DNA from: Actinomycetota bacterium
GTDB lineage: Bacteria > Actinomycetota > Actinomycetes > Nanopelagicales > Nanopelagicaceae
Length of the DNA: 64,000 bases
Assembly: GCA_009698675.1 (NCBI GenBank)
Contig: WLPT01000006.1
Location: 31,607 to 95,606 of the forward strand
Reading direction: 5' to 3'
Below the pieces are notes generated by a model. That model was not told the DNA's origin. It did not search any database and was given only the letters and a program-made list of their open reading frames with translations. Every line of letters starts with the position of its first letter. The first letter of the stretch is position 1. Shown here in pieces: positions 26,715-34,993 of the stretch. The position numbers were made by a program, and so were the translations under genes.

Positions 26715-27614
26715 TTAAACTATTGCTTGTTGCGAAGCTGGAACTCCATCGACAGTTAGTGTGGCATCCATCGGTGTATTTCGCTTTATTACCGCGAGTG
26801 CAATGGTGCCGAGTTCATGATGGCGGGCCACGGTTCCAAGAAATCCAACAACAACCCCATCGTTTTCAACCTTAACTCCTTTGGCGGGGAAGGCGACATC
26901 GCTACCATCTAAATGCAACATCACTAAGCGCCTCGGTGGGTTACCTAAATTAAAAATCTTGGCAACGGTCTCTTGACCTCTATAACAACCTTTGTTCATA
27001 TGGACTGCGCTATTTAAGACGCCAATCTCATTAGGAATCGATTTGTGATCGGTTTCAAAACCGATTCGTGGCCGCCCAGCTGCGACGCGTTCGGCATCTA
27101 AAGCCCACATACCAACTTGTGCTGCAACGGAGTTAAAAGTTGCACTCATCTGCACTAACTCGCTGCGAGGCAGTAATGCATATGGGCCCCCGATATCGGT
27201 GGTTATTCCTGGAGCGCGCAGTACTGCGAACTCAGCTGTCGCATCCCGTACATCTACTCGGAGCATGAACTTCATCTTGTTTAAATATGTAAGTAGGGTT
27301 TGGCTATAACCGGGATCGATGACAATCCAAGTCGTCGCACCGTCATCAACCAAATTAAATTGATACTCAATATGGCCTTGCGGGTCCAAAATCATCGCCG
27401 ACTTCCATAGGCCAACGGCTAAATCACTTAAGAACTGCGTGGTTAAATCATGTAACCATTTCAAACGATCCTCTCCGCTCACCGCGACAACGCTTAAATG
27501 TGAGAGGTCGGCCCACGCAGTGCCTGCCTCTAAGGCGCGCTGCTCTTTGACAGGCTCACCAAAATGCCAGATCGCCCCTTTATCTACACCCTCTTCAACA
27601 ACTACTGCGCTCAT
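26715..27614 (-). CDS. ygfZ: YgfZ/GcvT-like folate-binding protein
   Basis: 299 residues of the GcvT fold with the diagnostic K-G-C-Y-R-G-Q-E motif (~210-217, in NKGCYRGQETVAKIF). YgfZ proteins bind tetrahydrofolate and help maintain certain Fe-S enzymes. WADLSHLSVVAVSGEDRLKWLHDLTTQ is the typical N-terminal segment. Its ATG overlaps the fur stop (4 bp), so both are translated from the DUF4395-fur transcript. Confidence 0.9.
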   Translation of the reverse strand: MSAVVVEEGVDKGAIWHFGEPVKEQRALEAGTAWADLSHLSVVAVSGEDRLKWLHDLTTQFLSDLAVGLWKSAMILDPQGHIEYQFNLVDDGATTWIVIDPGYSQTLLTYLNKMKFMLRVDVRDATAEFAVLRAPGITTDIGGPYALLPRSELVQMSATFNSVAAQVGMWALDAERVAAGRPRIGFETDHKSIPNEIGVLNSAVHMNKGCYRGQETVAKIFNLGNPPRRLVMLHLDGSDVAFPAKGVKVENDGVVVGFLGTVARHHELGTIALAVIKRNTPMDATLTVDGVPASQQAIV

Positions 27615-28015
27615 TGGCAGGCGGTACAGGTTCCGTAGACAGCAAAGTGGGTTACATCTGTCTTGAATCCATAATCATCGGCAAGGGAGTTTACGAAGTT
27701 AGCTGCAACTTCAATCGAGGCATCTCCAATGGATCCACACTTTCCGCAGACTAGATGTAAATGCGTTAACTCTTCAGCTGCATGATATGTCGCACCACCA
27801 TGGCCTAGATGCGTGTGAACAACAAGGCCCACATTTTCTAATGTCTCAAGGTTTCGGTAGACAGTGGAGAGATTAATTCCTGGATGTGCCAGACGAACTT
27901 TCTCTGCAATCTCTTCAGGGGTTGAATGCCCCAGTTCACGGACGGCCGATAAAACAAGCTCACGTTGAGGGGTAAGGCGTAGCCCCTTTTCGTGCAGTTC
28001 GTGCTTATTAGCCAT
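27611..28015 (-). CDS. Fur-family metalloregulator
   Basis: 134 residues. A winged-helix DNA-binding domain (RLTPQRELVLSAV, GINLSTVYRNLETLENVGLV) is followed by a dimerisation domain with the metal-site segment ELTHLHLVCGKCG and a C-terminal CTACQ. The two C-x-x-C pairs form a structural zinc site. Whether it senses iron, zinc or peroxide cannot be settled. It lies between DUF4395 and ygfZ, all overlapping, linking it to Fe-S or sulfur balance. Confidence 0.88.
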   Translation of the reverse strand: MANKHELHEKGLRLTPQRELVLSAVRELGHSTPEEIAEKVRLAHPGINLSTVYRNLETLENVGLVVHTHLGHGGATYHAAEELTHLHLVCGKCGSIGDASIEVAANFVNSLADDYGFKTDVTHFAVYGTCTACQ

Positions 28016-28457
28016 GTGAGAATCTTACGCGAAGAAGTAGCAAATAGAGTTCACAGCCTAAGCAGAAGTTAAAAGCTGCATTTAAAAACGCTGCCGCTAG
28101 GGCAAAACTCACTGCAATAGTGAAAATTGGTGCGATACCAGTGAGCGCACCCGCAACCCCAGTAATAGCAAAGAGTAGTCCAACGCTTTGGGCAAACTGT
28201 GGTGGGCGAATATCTTCAACAATCGCCTTGCCTTTGAGTCGAGGTTTAATAATCTTTCGAAAAATAAAGGCGTACGGAGTGAACTGTGGGCCTTTAGTAG
28301 AACCAATTAGAAAGACAACTGCTTGTGCACCTAAAATCCAAATATTTGAAGTAACGAGAGTAACTGCTAACACAATCGTAGTGAGAGCCGCCGAAAAACG
28401 TGGACCTCTTGCATCAATTGAAACTGCGGCTATTTTTTCTGCTAGAACTTGAGTCAT
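28008..28457 (-). CDS. DUF4395 membrane protein
   Basis: 149 residues with about four hydrophobic segments and the family's F-C-L-G-C-E-L-Y signature near the C-terminus, a C-x-x-C pair in or near the membrane. An N-terminal SIDARGPRFSAALTTIVL and the STKGPQFTPYAFIFRKIIKPRL loop are also typical. DUF4395 genes often neighbour thioredoxins or sulfurtransferases, and a thioredoxin-like gene is upstream here. An AAAGGA ribosome site precedes the ATG. Upstream are a short Cys-ending ORF and a hairpin. Confidence 0.85.
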   Translation of the reverse strand: MTQVLAEKIAAVSIDARGPRFSAALTTIVLAVTLVTSNIWILGAQAVVFLIGSTKGPQFTPYAFIFRKIIKPRLKGKAIVEDIRPPQFAQSVGLLFAITGVAGALTGIAPIFTIAVSFALAAAFLNAAFNFCLGCELYLLLLRVRFSHG

Positions 28458-28483
28458 TAGATATTCCTTTGGTCGTTGAGTGG

Positions 28484-28510
28484 GTAATTGTTTTTAACTA
28501 CAACAATTAC
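28484..28510 (-). promoter_or_regulatory. hairpin between leader ORF and DUF4395 gene
   Basis: A perfect 9-bp inverted repeat (GTAATTGTT / AACAATTAC) with a 9-base loop. The 5' arm on the transcript includes the leader-peptide stop codon and begins 5 nt after its Cys codon. The position suits attenuation by ribosome position. It is AU-rich and lacks a long U-tract, so control of RNA structure or translation is as likely as termination. Confidence 0.55.
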
Positions 28511-28584
28511 ATTCGACACAAAGAGCCAGCAAGGCGACCGAAATCAATTACTCGGCGCTTGGTGAAATTACTGGCTAAAGACAT
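28507..28584 (-). CDS. 25-residue Cys-ending leader peptide
   Basis: I translated this from the minus strand. The ORF contains T-K-R-R-V-I-D-F-G-R-L-A-G-S-L-C-R-M. The R-R-x-x-D-x-x-R...C pattern resembles short actinobacterial leader peptides seen upstream of sulfur-related genes (from memory). A TAAGAT -10-like box ends seven bases before the ATG, implying a leaderless mRNA starting at this codon. The single Cys codon is third from the end and is followed at once by the hairpin. It ends 49 bp before the DUF4395 start, so it is a candidate cysteine sensor for the DUF4395-fur-ygfZ operon. Confidence 0.6.
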   Translation of the reverse strand: MSLASNFTKRRVIDFGRLAGSLCRM

Positions 28585-28591
28585 AGTAGGA

Positions 28592-28597
28592 ATCTTA
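28592..28597 (-). promoter_or_regulatory. -10 box (TAAGAT) for leaderless leader-peptide mRNA
   Basis: On the minus strand TAAGAT (TANNNT) is followed by seven bases and then the ATG at 28584. That spacing places the transcription start at the ATG, the standard layout of leaderless actinobacterial mRNAs. No clear -35 box is seen. Confidence 0.45.
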
Positions 28598-28628
28598 AAC
28601 AGGGATAGTTTTTAAAGCCAGTTGCAAA

Positions 28629-29039
28629 CTATTGGCGAATAGCCGCCAGCGCGGTCATAACTTGTTCTCGCTTTGGTGCGCCAACGGCGCGGCCCACTTC
28701 ACGTCCACTGGGGTCGAGAATTAGCGTCGTTGGCGTACTCAAGATATTTAATTTCCGGACTAGATCCAACTGCGCTTCGGCATCGACTTCAACATGGGTA
28801 ACATCGTGCATATCTGTGACGATATTTTCAAGCAGAGCTCGCGTAGCCCGACATGGGGTACAAAATGCCGATGAGAACTGCACCAGCGTTGCGCGTGATC
28901 CCAGCGCGCCGCCAATCATTGATTGGCTTATAAGAGATGGCCCGTATTTAGCTTTCACTGTGCCGCGCGAGCGCCGATACCAAAGGCCATATCCGCTGGC
29001 TAGGCCCAGGACAATGGCGAGTGGAAGCAATGTTTTCAC
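28629..29039 (-). CDS. membrane-anchored thioredoxin-like protein
   Basis: About 136 residues from GTG 29039. An N-terminal anchor (LLPLAIVLGLASGYGLWY) is followed by a thioredoxin fold with active site C-T-P-C in QFSSAFCTPCRATRALL and the cis-Pro loop LSTPTTLILDPSG. A TTG start at 29057 would share a base with the glnR ATG and is less likely. It is probably a disulfide-exchange protein at the outer face of the membrane. It is divergent from glnR and upstream of the leader/DUF4395 operon. Confidence 0.8.
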   Translation of the reverse strand: MKTLLPLAIVLGLASGYGLWYRRSRGTVKAKYGPSLISQSMIGGALGSRATLVQFSSAFCTPCRATRALLENIVTDMHDVTHVEVDAEAQLDLVRKLNILSTPTTLILDPSGREVGRAVGAPKREQVMTALAAIRQ

Positions 29040-29044
29040 GAGGG

Positions 29045-29050
29045 TAGTCT
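29045..29050 (+). promoter_or_regulatory. -10 box (TAGTCT) for leaderless glnR
   Basis: TAGTCT fits TANNNT and ends six bases before the glnR ATG, with no Shine-Dalgarno upstream. This is the layout expected of a leaderless transcript. Confidence 0.45.
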
Positions 29051-29056
29051 GTACCA

Positions 29057-29770
29057 ATGGCCAGAGTGTTGCTACTTACAAACACTCAATTGGCGAGCGC
29101 TGAAGTTCTACCCGCATTGGCCTTGCTTGCGCATAACGTTCGCATCTTGCCCGCTGAGGCCAGCATCCTCGTTGATGTTCCTGAAGTAGATCTCATCCTG
29201 GTCGATGCACGCCGCGACTTACCCTCTGCAAAATCCCTAGCACGTCTATTAACAACTACTGGGCTTGGCTGCCCGATTATTGTTATTGCAACTGAGGGTG
29301 GACTGTCGGCAGTAAGTGCCGATTGGGGAATCGATGATGTCATGCTCGATACATCTGGGCCTGCTGAAGTCGATGCAAGAATTCGAATCGCAGTTGGAAA
29401 GCATCACGCAGTCATGGCGCTAAGTGATCCTCACTCAGGTGAAATTCGCACAGGAGATGTCGTCATTGATGAATCAACGTACACCGCTCGACTTAAGGGA
29501 AATGTTTTAGATTTAACATTTAAAGAGTTTGAGCTCTTGAAGTACTTAGCCCAACATCCTGGCCGTGTCTTTACTCGCGCCCAACTTTTGCAGGAGATTT
29601 GGGGCTATGACTACTTTGGAGGAACGCGCACGGTCGATGTGCATATTCGTCGATTACGTTCAAAGTTAGGTCCAGAGTTTGAGGCGATAATCGGAACCGT
29701 TCGCAATGTTGGCTATCGCTTCACAATGCCAACTGGTGGCAAAGAGAGCGCCATTAACGAGCGTGTCTAA
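29057..29770 (+). CDS. glnR: GlnR-type global nitrogen regulator, orphan OmpR-family
   Basis: 237 residues. The N-terminal receiver-like domain has the GlnR signatures [49 protein letters not shown] and [19 protein letters not shown]. The winged helix is very conserved ([48 protein letters not shown]). GlnR controls ammonium and nitrate assimilation without a partner kinase. As in Streptomyces, the next gene is mshD. Confidence 0.93.
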   Translation: MARVLLLTNTQLASAEVLPALALLAHNVRILPAEASILVDVPEVDLILVDARRDLPSAKSLARLLTTTGLGCPIIVIATEGGLSAVSADWGIDDVMLDTSGPAEVDARIRIAVGKHHAVMALSDPHSGEIRTGDVVIDESTYTARLKGNVLDLTFKEFELLKYLAQHPGRVFTRAQLLQEIWGYDYFGGTRTVDVHIRRLRSKLGPEFEAIIGTVRNVGYRFTMPTGGKESAINERV

Positions 29771-29772
29771 AC

Positions 29773-30246
29773 ATGCGCCATATTTTAAAAATACATCGCG
29801 CGCTTCAAGGTCGCATTCCAGATACTGATCACGGTTTCACAATTGAAAGCTTTGATCCGCTAATTCATAAGCAGGTATGGCTAGATCTCAACAATAAGAT
29901 CTTTATCAACCACCCAGATCAAGGTAACTGGGTGATGCAAGATTTAGAGAATCGCATGGCTGAACCCTGGTTTGATGCCGCTGGATTTTTTCTAGCGATT
30001 GAGAGCGGTTCATTGGTCGGAATGTGTTGGACCAAGATTCATCACGATCTAGTCAACCAAGCCCCTGTTGGTGAGTTATATGTCGTTGGTGTCGATCCCG
30101 AATTTATGGGCCATGGCATTGGTCGCGCCGTATCTATCGCCGCGATGAACTACTTGTTTGCCCAAGGCATTAGAGATGCGATGTTGTATGTCGATGCCGA
30201 TAATGAAAAGGGCCTAAAACTCTACGAGAGCTTAGGGTTTAATTAA
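29773..30246 (+). CDS. mshD: mycothiol synthase C-terminal GNAT domain only (short MshD)
   Basis: 157 residues matching the second GNAT domain of MshD: NNKIFINHPDQGNWVMQDLENRMAEPWFD, GMCWTKIHHD, GELYVVGVDPEFMGHGIGRA and MLYVDADNEKGLKLYESLGF. MshD is normally ~300 residues with two GNAT domains; the N-terminal domain is absent, and the protein stops right after LGF-N, before the usual final strand. MshD acetylates Cys-GlcN-Ins to mycothiol using the C-terminal domain. The gene follows glnR by 2 bp and overlaps the convergent aminotransferase by 15 bp. Confidence 0.8.
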   Translation: MRHILKIHRALQGRIPDTDHGFTIESFDPLIHKQVWLDLNNKIFINHPDQGNWVMQDLENRMAEPWFDAAGFFLAIESGSLVGMCWTKIHHDLVNQAPVGELYVVGVDPEFMGHGIGRAVSIAAMNYLFAQGIRDAMLYVDADNEKGLKLYESLGFN

Positions 30247-31437
30247 ATCTCTCAGCCCAGCAACAAGGCGATCGACATCCTCACGGGTTGAATAAGGTGC
30301 AATACCAGCCCGCAGCGCTCCAGCATCACCTAGGCCAAGCTTTCGCGAGACCTCAAGGGCATAGAAATTATTTGCTGGAAGATTCACTTTCTTGCCAGCC
30401 ATCGCGCTATAAATCGCGGCATTGTCATGGCCGGCAAAGGAGAAGTAGATCGTCGGTGTGCGGTCTTTGGCATGGCCATAGAGAGTTACACCTGGAAGCG
30501 TTTTTATCGAACTCTCCATGTATGCAAAGAGCTCCTCTTCGTAGGCCTCGAGTGCCTTCATTGAGTTAACAATTTTTTCACGTCTTGTTACACCGGCGCC
30601 TGGGGCCATTGCTGCAATAAAGTTAACTGCGGCATTACAACCAGCCATAATTTCATAGGGAAGGGTTCCGAACTCAAATTTCTCTGGCACATTACTGGTC
30701 GATGGTAGGAGCTTGTCGTTATTGAGCGAGTTAAGAAGTGCCGGTGATGCCGCTAACGCCGCGCAGTGTGGGCCCATTAACTTATAGAACGAGAAACCAA
30801 AGAAATCGGCACCAATATCTCTGGCACTTATCGCCGTATGTGCAGTCAAGTGCACACCGTCGACATAGAAAAGCGCACCGGTCTTATGAACGGCCGTCGC
30901 GATAGCTTTGAGATCAGGACGCGTTCCGATGGTATTTCCGGCGCCAGTGATTGCGACTAACTTAGTCTTTGCAGATAAAACCGCTTCAACTGCGGCAACG
31001 GTTAACTCTGATGTTTCAACATCAAATTCGGCCCACCTCACAGTTGCGCCTACGGCTTCGGCGGCTTGAACCCAGGGGCGGATATTTGAATCGTGATCCA
31101 ATCGCGAAACAACGATCTCATCTCCGGGCTTCCAACTCTTGGCAAGCGTTCGAGAAAAGTCATATGTGAGTTGAGTCCAGGAACGTCCATATACAACTCC
31201 ACCTGGATCTACATCAATTAAATCACCAACGGCTTTGCGGAACTCATTAACAATCTCGTCGGCATTCTTTTCAGATTCAGTCAAGGTGTTTCGATTAGAG
31301 ATTGGTTTGGTAATCGCATCAGCTATCGCTGCACCAACAACATCCGGAACTTGACTACCTCCGGGGCCATCAAAAAAAGCTAAGCCCGAGGCAAGGGAGG
31401 GAAAGTGGGCGCGTATGGCGTTAACGTCGTAAGTCAT
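30232..31437 (-). CDS. cysteine-desulfurase-like class V aminotransferase
   Basis: A 401-residue PLP enzyme. FFDGPGGSQVP is the N-terminal signature of the cysteine desulfurase-like subgroup. The active-site lysine is in FSFYKLMGPH, with FYVDGVHLTAH supplying the cofactor-binding Asp and His. LRAGIAPYSTREDVDRLV is the usual class V ending. The SufS-type reactive Cys loop is not evident, so a role in Fe-S assembly is doubtful; the substrate is unknown. It is co-directional with the class III aminotransferase gene 13 bp upstream. Confidence 0.82.
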   Translation of the reverse strand: MTYDVNAIRAHFPSLASGLAFFDGPGGSQVPDVVGAAIADAITKPISNRNTLTESEKNADEIVNEFRKAVGDLIDVDPGGVVYGRSWTQLTYDFSRTLAKSWKPGDEIVVSRLDHDSNIRPWVQAAEAVGATVRWAEFDVETSELTVAAVEAVLSAKTKLVAITGAGNTIGTRPDLKAIATAVHKTGALFYVDGVHLTAHTAISARDIGADFFGFSFYKLMGPHCAALAASPALLNSLNNDKLLPSTSNVPEKFEFGTLPYEIMAGCNAAVNFIAAMAPGAGVTRREKIVNSMKALEAYEEELFAYMESSIKTLPGVTLYGHAKDRTPTIYFSFAGHDNAAIYSAMAGKKVNLPANNFYALEVSRKLGLGDAGALRAGIAPYSTREDVDRLVAGLRDLIKP

Positions 31438-31450
31438 ACGGGGCAGGCTA

Positions 31451-32800
31451 TCACTGCGTTAGTTCGGCGCACATAGCTCGAAAGGCTTTTGTATGTGCAT
31501 CGACATCGGCCGCAGTCGTATCAGGGCACATCAGCGCCATGTTATGAAAAGGGGTGATCAAAAAACCATCGTTGAGCATGCGCAGGTGAATGTACTGCTC
31601 TAACTCAAAATCTCCCGCATCGTTGGCATCGGCACCAGTGATTGGCGCACTCGTTGCAAACATATATTCACCACGGGCACCTAAACGGTTACACGTCCAC
31701 GGTAAACCAAACTCTTTAATCGAGGCGTCGACGCCATCTGACCAACGCGTGCCAAGCTCAATCATGCGATCGAAGTTTTCTTGTGTAAGAACCTGCGAGA
31801 GTGTTGCACGCATCGATGCAAGTGAAAGCGCGTTACCGGCCAGCGTTCCACCGATTCCACCAGTGTCAATGATCTCTAACTCGACCATCTTCTTAATCGA
31901 ATCGGCAATCTCCTGAGTCATTCCAAAAGTTCCCGTTGGAATTCCCCCAGCGATAGCTTTTCCGATGGTTAAGAAATCGGGCTTTAATCCGAGATCAGCG
32001 GTCATTCCGCCAGGGCCAACTGAGATTGTATGTGTCTCATCGATAATTAAAATTGTTCCATATTTCTTAGCAAGGCTTTGTACTGCATCTAAATAACCTG
32101 CCTGCGGCAAGACGATTCCAACGTTAGTCATCGCAGGCTCCATTAAAATAGCTGCAACATCACCATGAGCTAAAGCCTTTTCCATTCCTGCGATATCGTT
32201 AAATTCAACGACTCGTGTTGTGACATCGAGTGCAACAGGTGCTCCGATGTTTCCTTCGCGAGCAACGGTATCCCCGTGTGAATCTAACGTTGCAAAGGTT
32301 TCATCCACCGAGCCGTGATAACAACGATCGATGACAACGATCTTTGATCGACCAGTGATCATGCGTGAATAACGGATTACATGGCGGTTGGCATCGGTTG
32401 CCGACACTGTGAACTGCCATAGTGGTAGGCCAAAGCGTCGTGATAACTCAGCTGAAACTATTGCAGCATCGGCCGTTGGTAACATCGCAGTGATTCCCTT
32501 AACAACCTGCTCTCGAATCGCTGCCACGGTCGCATCGGGTGAGTGACCCGTCATAGATCCGGTATCGCCTAAACAGAAATCGATATAGGTATGTCCATCA
32601 ACATCGGTGAAACGGGCACCTTTAGCACTCTCAACGAATACGGGATAGGCACCCGGCCACTTTGCCATCCACGACATTGGAACTCCGCCGGGCATAGTTG
32701 CCTTGCCCTGCTCAAAGAGCTGACCACTCTTTGGATGAGCCTTTAAGAAACGTTCATGTTCGATCACTGTTAAGCGTTTTAAGGTATCGCGATTAATCAT
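31451..32800 (-). CDS. class III aminotransferase (glutamate-1-semialdehyde aminomutase-like)
   Basis: A 449-residue fold-type I PLP enzyme. It has FTDVDGHTYIDFCLGDTGSMTGHSP, the cofactor region LIIDETHTI, and the Schiff-base lysine in LTIGKAIAGGIPTGTFG. It resembles GSA aminomutase but carries NRHVIRYSRMITGR and a long C-terminus, so it is more likely an amino-acid or aminosugar transaminase than HemL. It heads the run before the class V enzyme; the partner substrate is not indicated. Confidence 0.8.
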   Translation of the reverse strand: MINRDTLKRLTVIEHERFLKAHPKSGQLFEQGKATMPGGVPMSWMAKWPGAYPVFVESAKGARFTDVDGHTYIDFCLGDTGSMTGHSPDATVAAIREQVVKGITAMLPTADAAIVSAELSRRFGLPLWQFTVSATDANRHVIRYSRMITGRSKIVVIDRCYHGSVDETFATLDSHGDTVAREGNIGAPVALDVTTRVVEFNDIAGMEKALAHGDVAAILMEPAMTNVGIVLPQAGYLDAVQSLAKKYGTILIIDETHTISVGPGGMTADLGLKPDFLTIGKAIAGGIPTGTFGMTQEIADSIKKMVELEIIDTGGIGGTLAGNALSLASMRATLSQVLTQENFDRMIELGTRWSDGVDASIKEFGLPWTCNRLGARGEYMFATSAPITGADANDAGDFELEQYIHLRMLNDGFLITPFHNMALMCPDTTAADVDAHTKAFRAMCAELTQ

Positions 32801-32809
32801 CGGCCTATC

Positions 32810-33577
32810 CTAATCAAGTCGCTCGAAAACAAATAAGGCTTCGATGTAATCTTCGCCCGAGATTCCTAAGTTCTGTGCATCGGGCGGAGCAGTTTGTGGC
32901 TCGATACAGACGCCCTCACTGTCCTCGGTGTAAACGACCCACCATGGCGCATCGCTCTCAATGGAGATCCGAGCAACGTCCTCCCATACAACGGCGGGCG
33001 TTCCCTTAACTCCTGTGAAGGCATCGTCCCACGGTGGTGGAGTTGGTGCGCAGCGCTCACCAGTTGGAATGCCCTCAAAGTTTCTTATTAGCATCTGGCT
33101 GGCTTCAAACTCTACTTCGGCGCTTGCACCACGATCTAAATCGCGCGCAAACCATGGATGTAAACCCATCCATACCGGTAAATCACAACCGTTAGCATCG
33201 TATTCAAGTGACCACCGCACCGCATCGTCGAGAACTTCGATGCGCTGTTCAACTATTGCACCGTTATATGGCGCAGGGAGATGTAGCAACGATCTACCTG
33301 GACCTATCTCTTGCCACGATGAGATTAAACCAAAGCCATGTAATGCATGCGGTGGATCGATAGTTGCAGGAAGTTGGAAACTCTCGCCCTTTGAGTTTGT
33401 AATCAGACCCTCGTTGATGCGTCCAGCCCACGGTGCCATTGCATACCAGCCCGAGGTATGAACCTGCCCGCGAAATGGAACTGCAAACTCATTATCTCGC
33501 CACTTCAGTGAAACTATACGTCCACCATTGTCGTCATCGATTGCAATTTGAAACTCGGCATCATCAATAAACTGCAT
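32810..33577 (-). CDS. aldose 1-epimerase family protein
   Basis: 255 residues of the galactose mutarotase-like beta-sandwich. AMAPWAGRINEG carries the conserved Arg, HALHGFGLISSW the conserved His, LPVWMGLHPWFARDL the catalytic His, and ICIEPQTA-like VCIEPQTAPPDA the catalytic Glu. It interconverts alpha and beta anomers of a sugar, useful with the LacZ and kinase functions. It overlaps the PfkB kinase gene by 14 bp. Confidence 0.87.
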   Translation of the reverse strand: MQFIDDAEFQIAIDDDNGGRIVSLKWRDNEFAVPFRGQVHTSGWYAMAPWAGRINEGLITNSKGESFQLPATIDPPHALHGFGLISSWQEIGPGRSLLHLPAPYNGAIVEQRIEVLDDAVRWSLEYDANGCDLPVWMGLHPWFARDLDRGASAEVEFEASQMLIRNFEGIPTGERCAPTPPPWDDAFTGVKGTPAVVWEDVARISIESDAPWWVVYTEDSEGVCIEPQTAPPDAQNLGISGEDYIEALFVFERLD

Positions 33578-34478
33578 TATTTTCCATCGCCTTTGCTAGT
33601 TCGTGTCTGTATGGAGGTTCAGCACCTTCACGTGAACACGTAATGCCGGCTGCGATTGCAGCTTTATGCAAAACTTCATTGAGAGTTATTCCAGTCAGCT
33701 CCGCAACTGAGTGTTCAATAACGCCTGCACAGATAATGGCCCCAACGCTATCGCCTGCCCCAACGCTATCTACGACTGTTACTTTGGCGCCATCGACCTC
33801 TTCCATCCCATGCTCGGTATAGCCGATTAAGCCATGAGCCCCGCGTGTAATGATGACGCAGCTAACACCCTGTTCAATCCAGCGATGCGCAACCTCATCC
33901 ATTGTTTCATTGGGATAGAGCCAATCTATATCTGCATCACTGAGTTTTACAATCGATGAGATTGCAATCCACTTCTCAACAGCTGCGCAGTACGTTGTAC
34001 GATCTGGGAGAACCGATGGGCGGATATTGGGATCGAAGATAATCGGCGCAAACTCGCCAACACCCACCGCCCAATCAAATAAAACGCTTGCTCCAGGCTC
34101 AATTATCGTAGCTAACGTGCCTACATGTAAGAGTGAAGGCTTTAACATCGAGGGATCTGGCAGCCATGATCGGTTGAAATCAAATGTCGCCGTACCTGCA
34201 GTAAGAAACTCATAACTTGCAATACCGACTGAATCTAAGGTTACAGTGGCAGTACATGTTGGTTTATCACTTATGAGCGAGAGCTTTAGACCAACACCAT
34301 CGCGCTCTAACTCTCTACGTGTCTGTACTCCATAAGCATCGTTTGAGATTCCATCGATAAAATCAACATCAAATCCCAAACGTGCGAGCGCTTTAGCTGT
34401 ATTTGCTGGGCCACCACCAACTGCCCTTACCGATGGCAAAATATCAATCAATACTTCGCCTGCAACCCAGATGCTCAT
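33564..34478 (-). CDS. PfkB-family carbohydrate kinase (fructokinase-like)
   Basis: 304 residues. The N-terminal GGGPANTAKALARLGF is PfkB signature 1. The C-terminal VVDSVGAGDSVGAIICAG is signature 2, with catalytic Asp in GAGD; the usual Phe after GAGDx is Val here. It phosphorylates a sugar such as fructose; the substrate is inferred. It is in a tight run: UPF0303 gene (4 bp overlap), this gene, aldose epimerase (14 bp overlap). Confidence 0.85.
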   Translation of the reverse strand: MSIWVAGEVLIDILPSVRAVGGGPANTAKALARLGFDVDFIDGISNDAYGVQTRRELERDGVGLKLSLISDKPTCTATVTLDSVGIASYEFLTAGTATFDFNRSWLPDPSMLKPSLLHVGTLATIIEPGASVLFDWAVGVGEFAPIIFDPNIRPSVLPDRTTYCAAVEKWIAISSIVKLSDADIDWLYPNETMDEVAHRWIEQGVSCVIITRGAHGLIGYTEHGMEEVDGAKVTVVDSVGAGDSVGAIICAGVIEHSVAELTGITLNEVLHKAAIAAGITCSREGAEPPYRHELAKAMENNAVY

Positions 34479-34966
34479 TGCAGCTCGCCCTTTCGAGCTA
34501 AAAACTCGGCGATAACTTCAACGCCCAGCAGGTGATCTTGTACTTGAGGCAGACCACTGATTAATAAAATTCCAGTAAAACCTAAGCCGGTAACGTTGAG
34601 CGGAAGCGAACCTCCATGAATTGCATGGCTCTCTTCGGAAAGAGAGTGAGTTTCATACCAATTGATTCCCAACTCCTCGGCGAGGACTCGTTCGTACATC
34701 GTTGAATGTTCGGTGGCCATTGTTACGCGTGCTTTACGCGCGATCCACCCATCATTGCTCTGATCAGAACCGGGCAGTGAAACATGAAAAACGACCCAAT
34801 CTTTTAGGCGAACTTCGATTGCGATAGGAAGATTGCGATCCATCCCGATTTTTCTTGCAATCTCACCGATCTCAATGGCCTCGGCCTGCGTTAACGATGG
34901 CAGTACCAATGTTCGCGCCTCAAGGGCTAGGCCCTTACTTGTAAATCCGCCCGTTGTTTCGACCAC
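34475..34966 (-). CDS. UPF0303 / heme-degrading-domain (DUF336-like) protein
   Basis: About 163 residues from GTG 34966. VLPSLTQAEAIEIGEIARKIG, LPIAIEVRLKDWVVFHVSLPG, NDGWIARKARVT, AIHGGSLPLNV and GILLISGLPQVQDHLLGV match UPF0303 from end to end, and the length is normal for the family. An ATG far upstream (35029) would overlap the divergent aldo/keto reductase, so the GTG is preferred. The function of the family is not settled. Confidence 0.75.
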   Translation of the reverse strand: MVETTGGFTSKGLALEARTLVLPSLTQAEAIEIGEIARKIGMDRNLPIAIEVRLKDWVVFHVSLPGSDQSNDGWIARKARVTMATEHSTMYERVLAEELGINWYETHSLSEESHAIHGGSLPLNVTGLGFTGILLISGLPQVQDHLLGVEVIAEFLARKGELQ

Positions 34967-34993
34967 GTACCAATTGTGCCTTACTGTGCGTAC

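Noticed and set aside
28484..28584. Protein-free metal or SAM riboswitch upstream of DUF4395
   Set aside because: The 100-bp region is too short and is explained by a short ORF plus a single hairpin; no known riboswitch core is recognisable.
30232..31437. SufS/IscS cysteine desulfurase for Fe-S assembly
   Set aside because: It belongs to the cysteine-desulfurase-like subgroup; I cannot see the reactive Cys loop, and no suf genes are adjacent.
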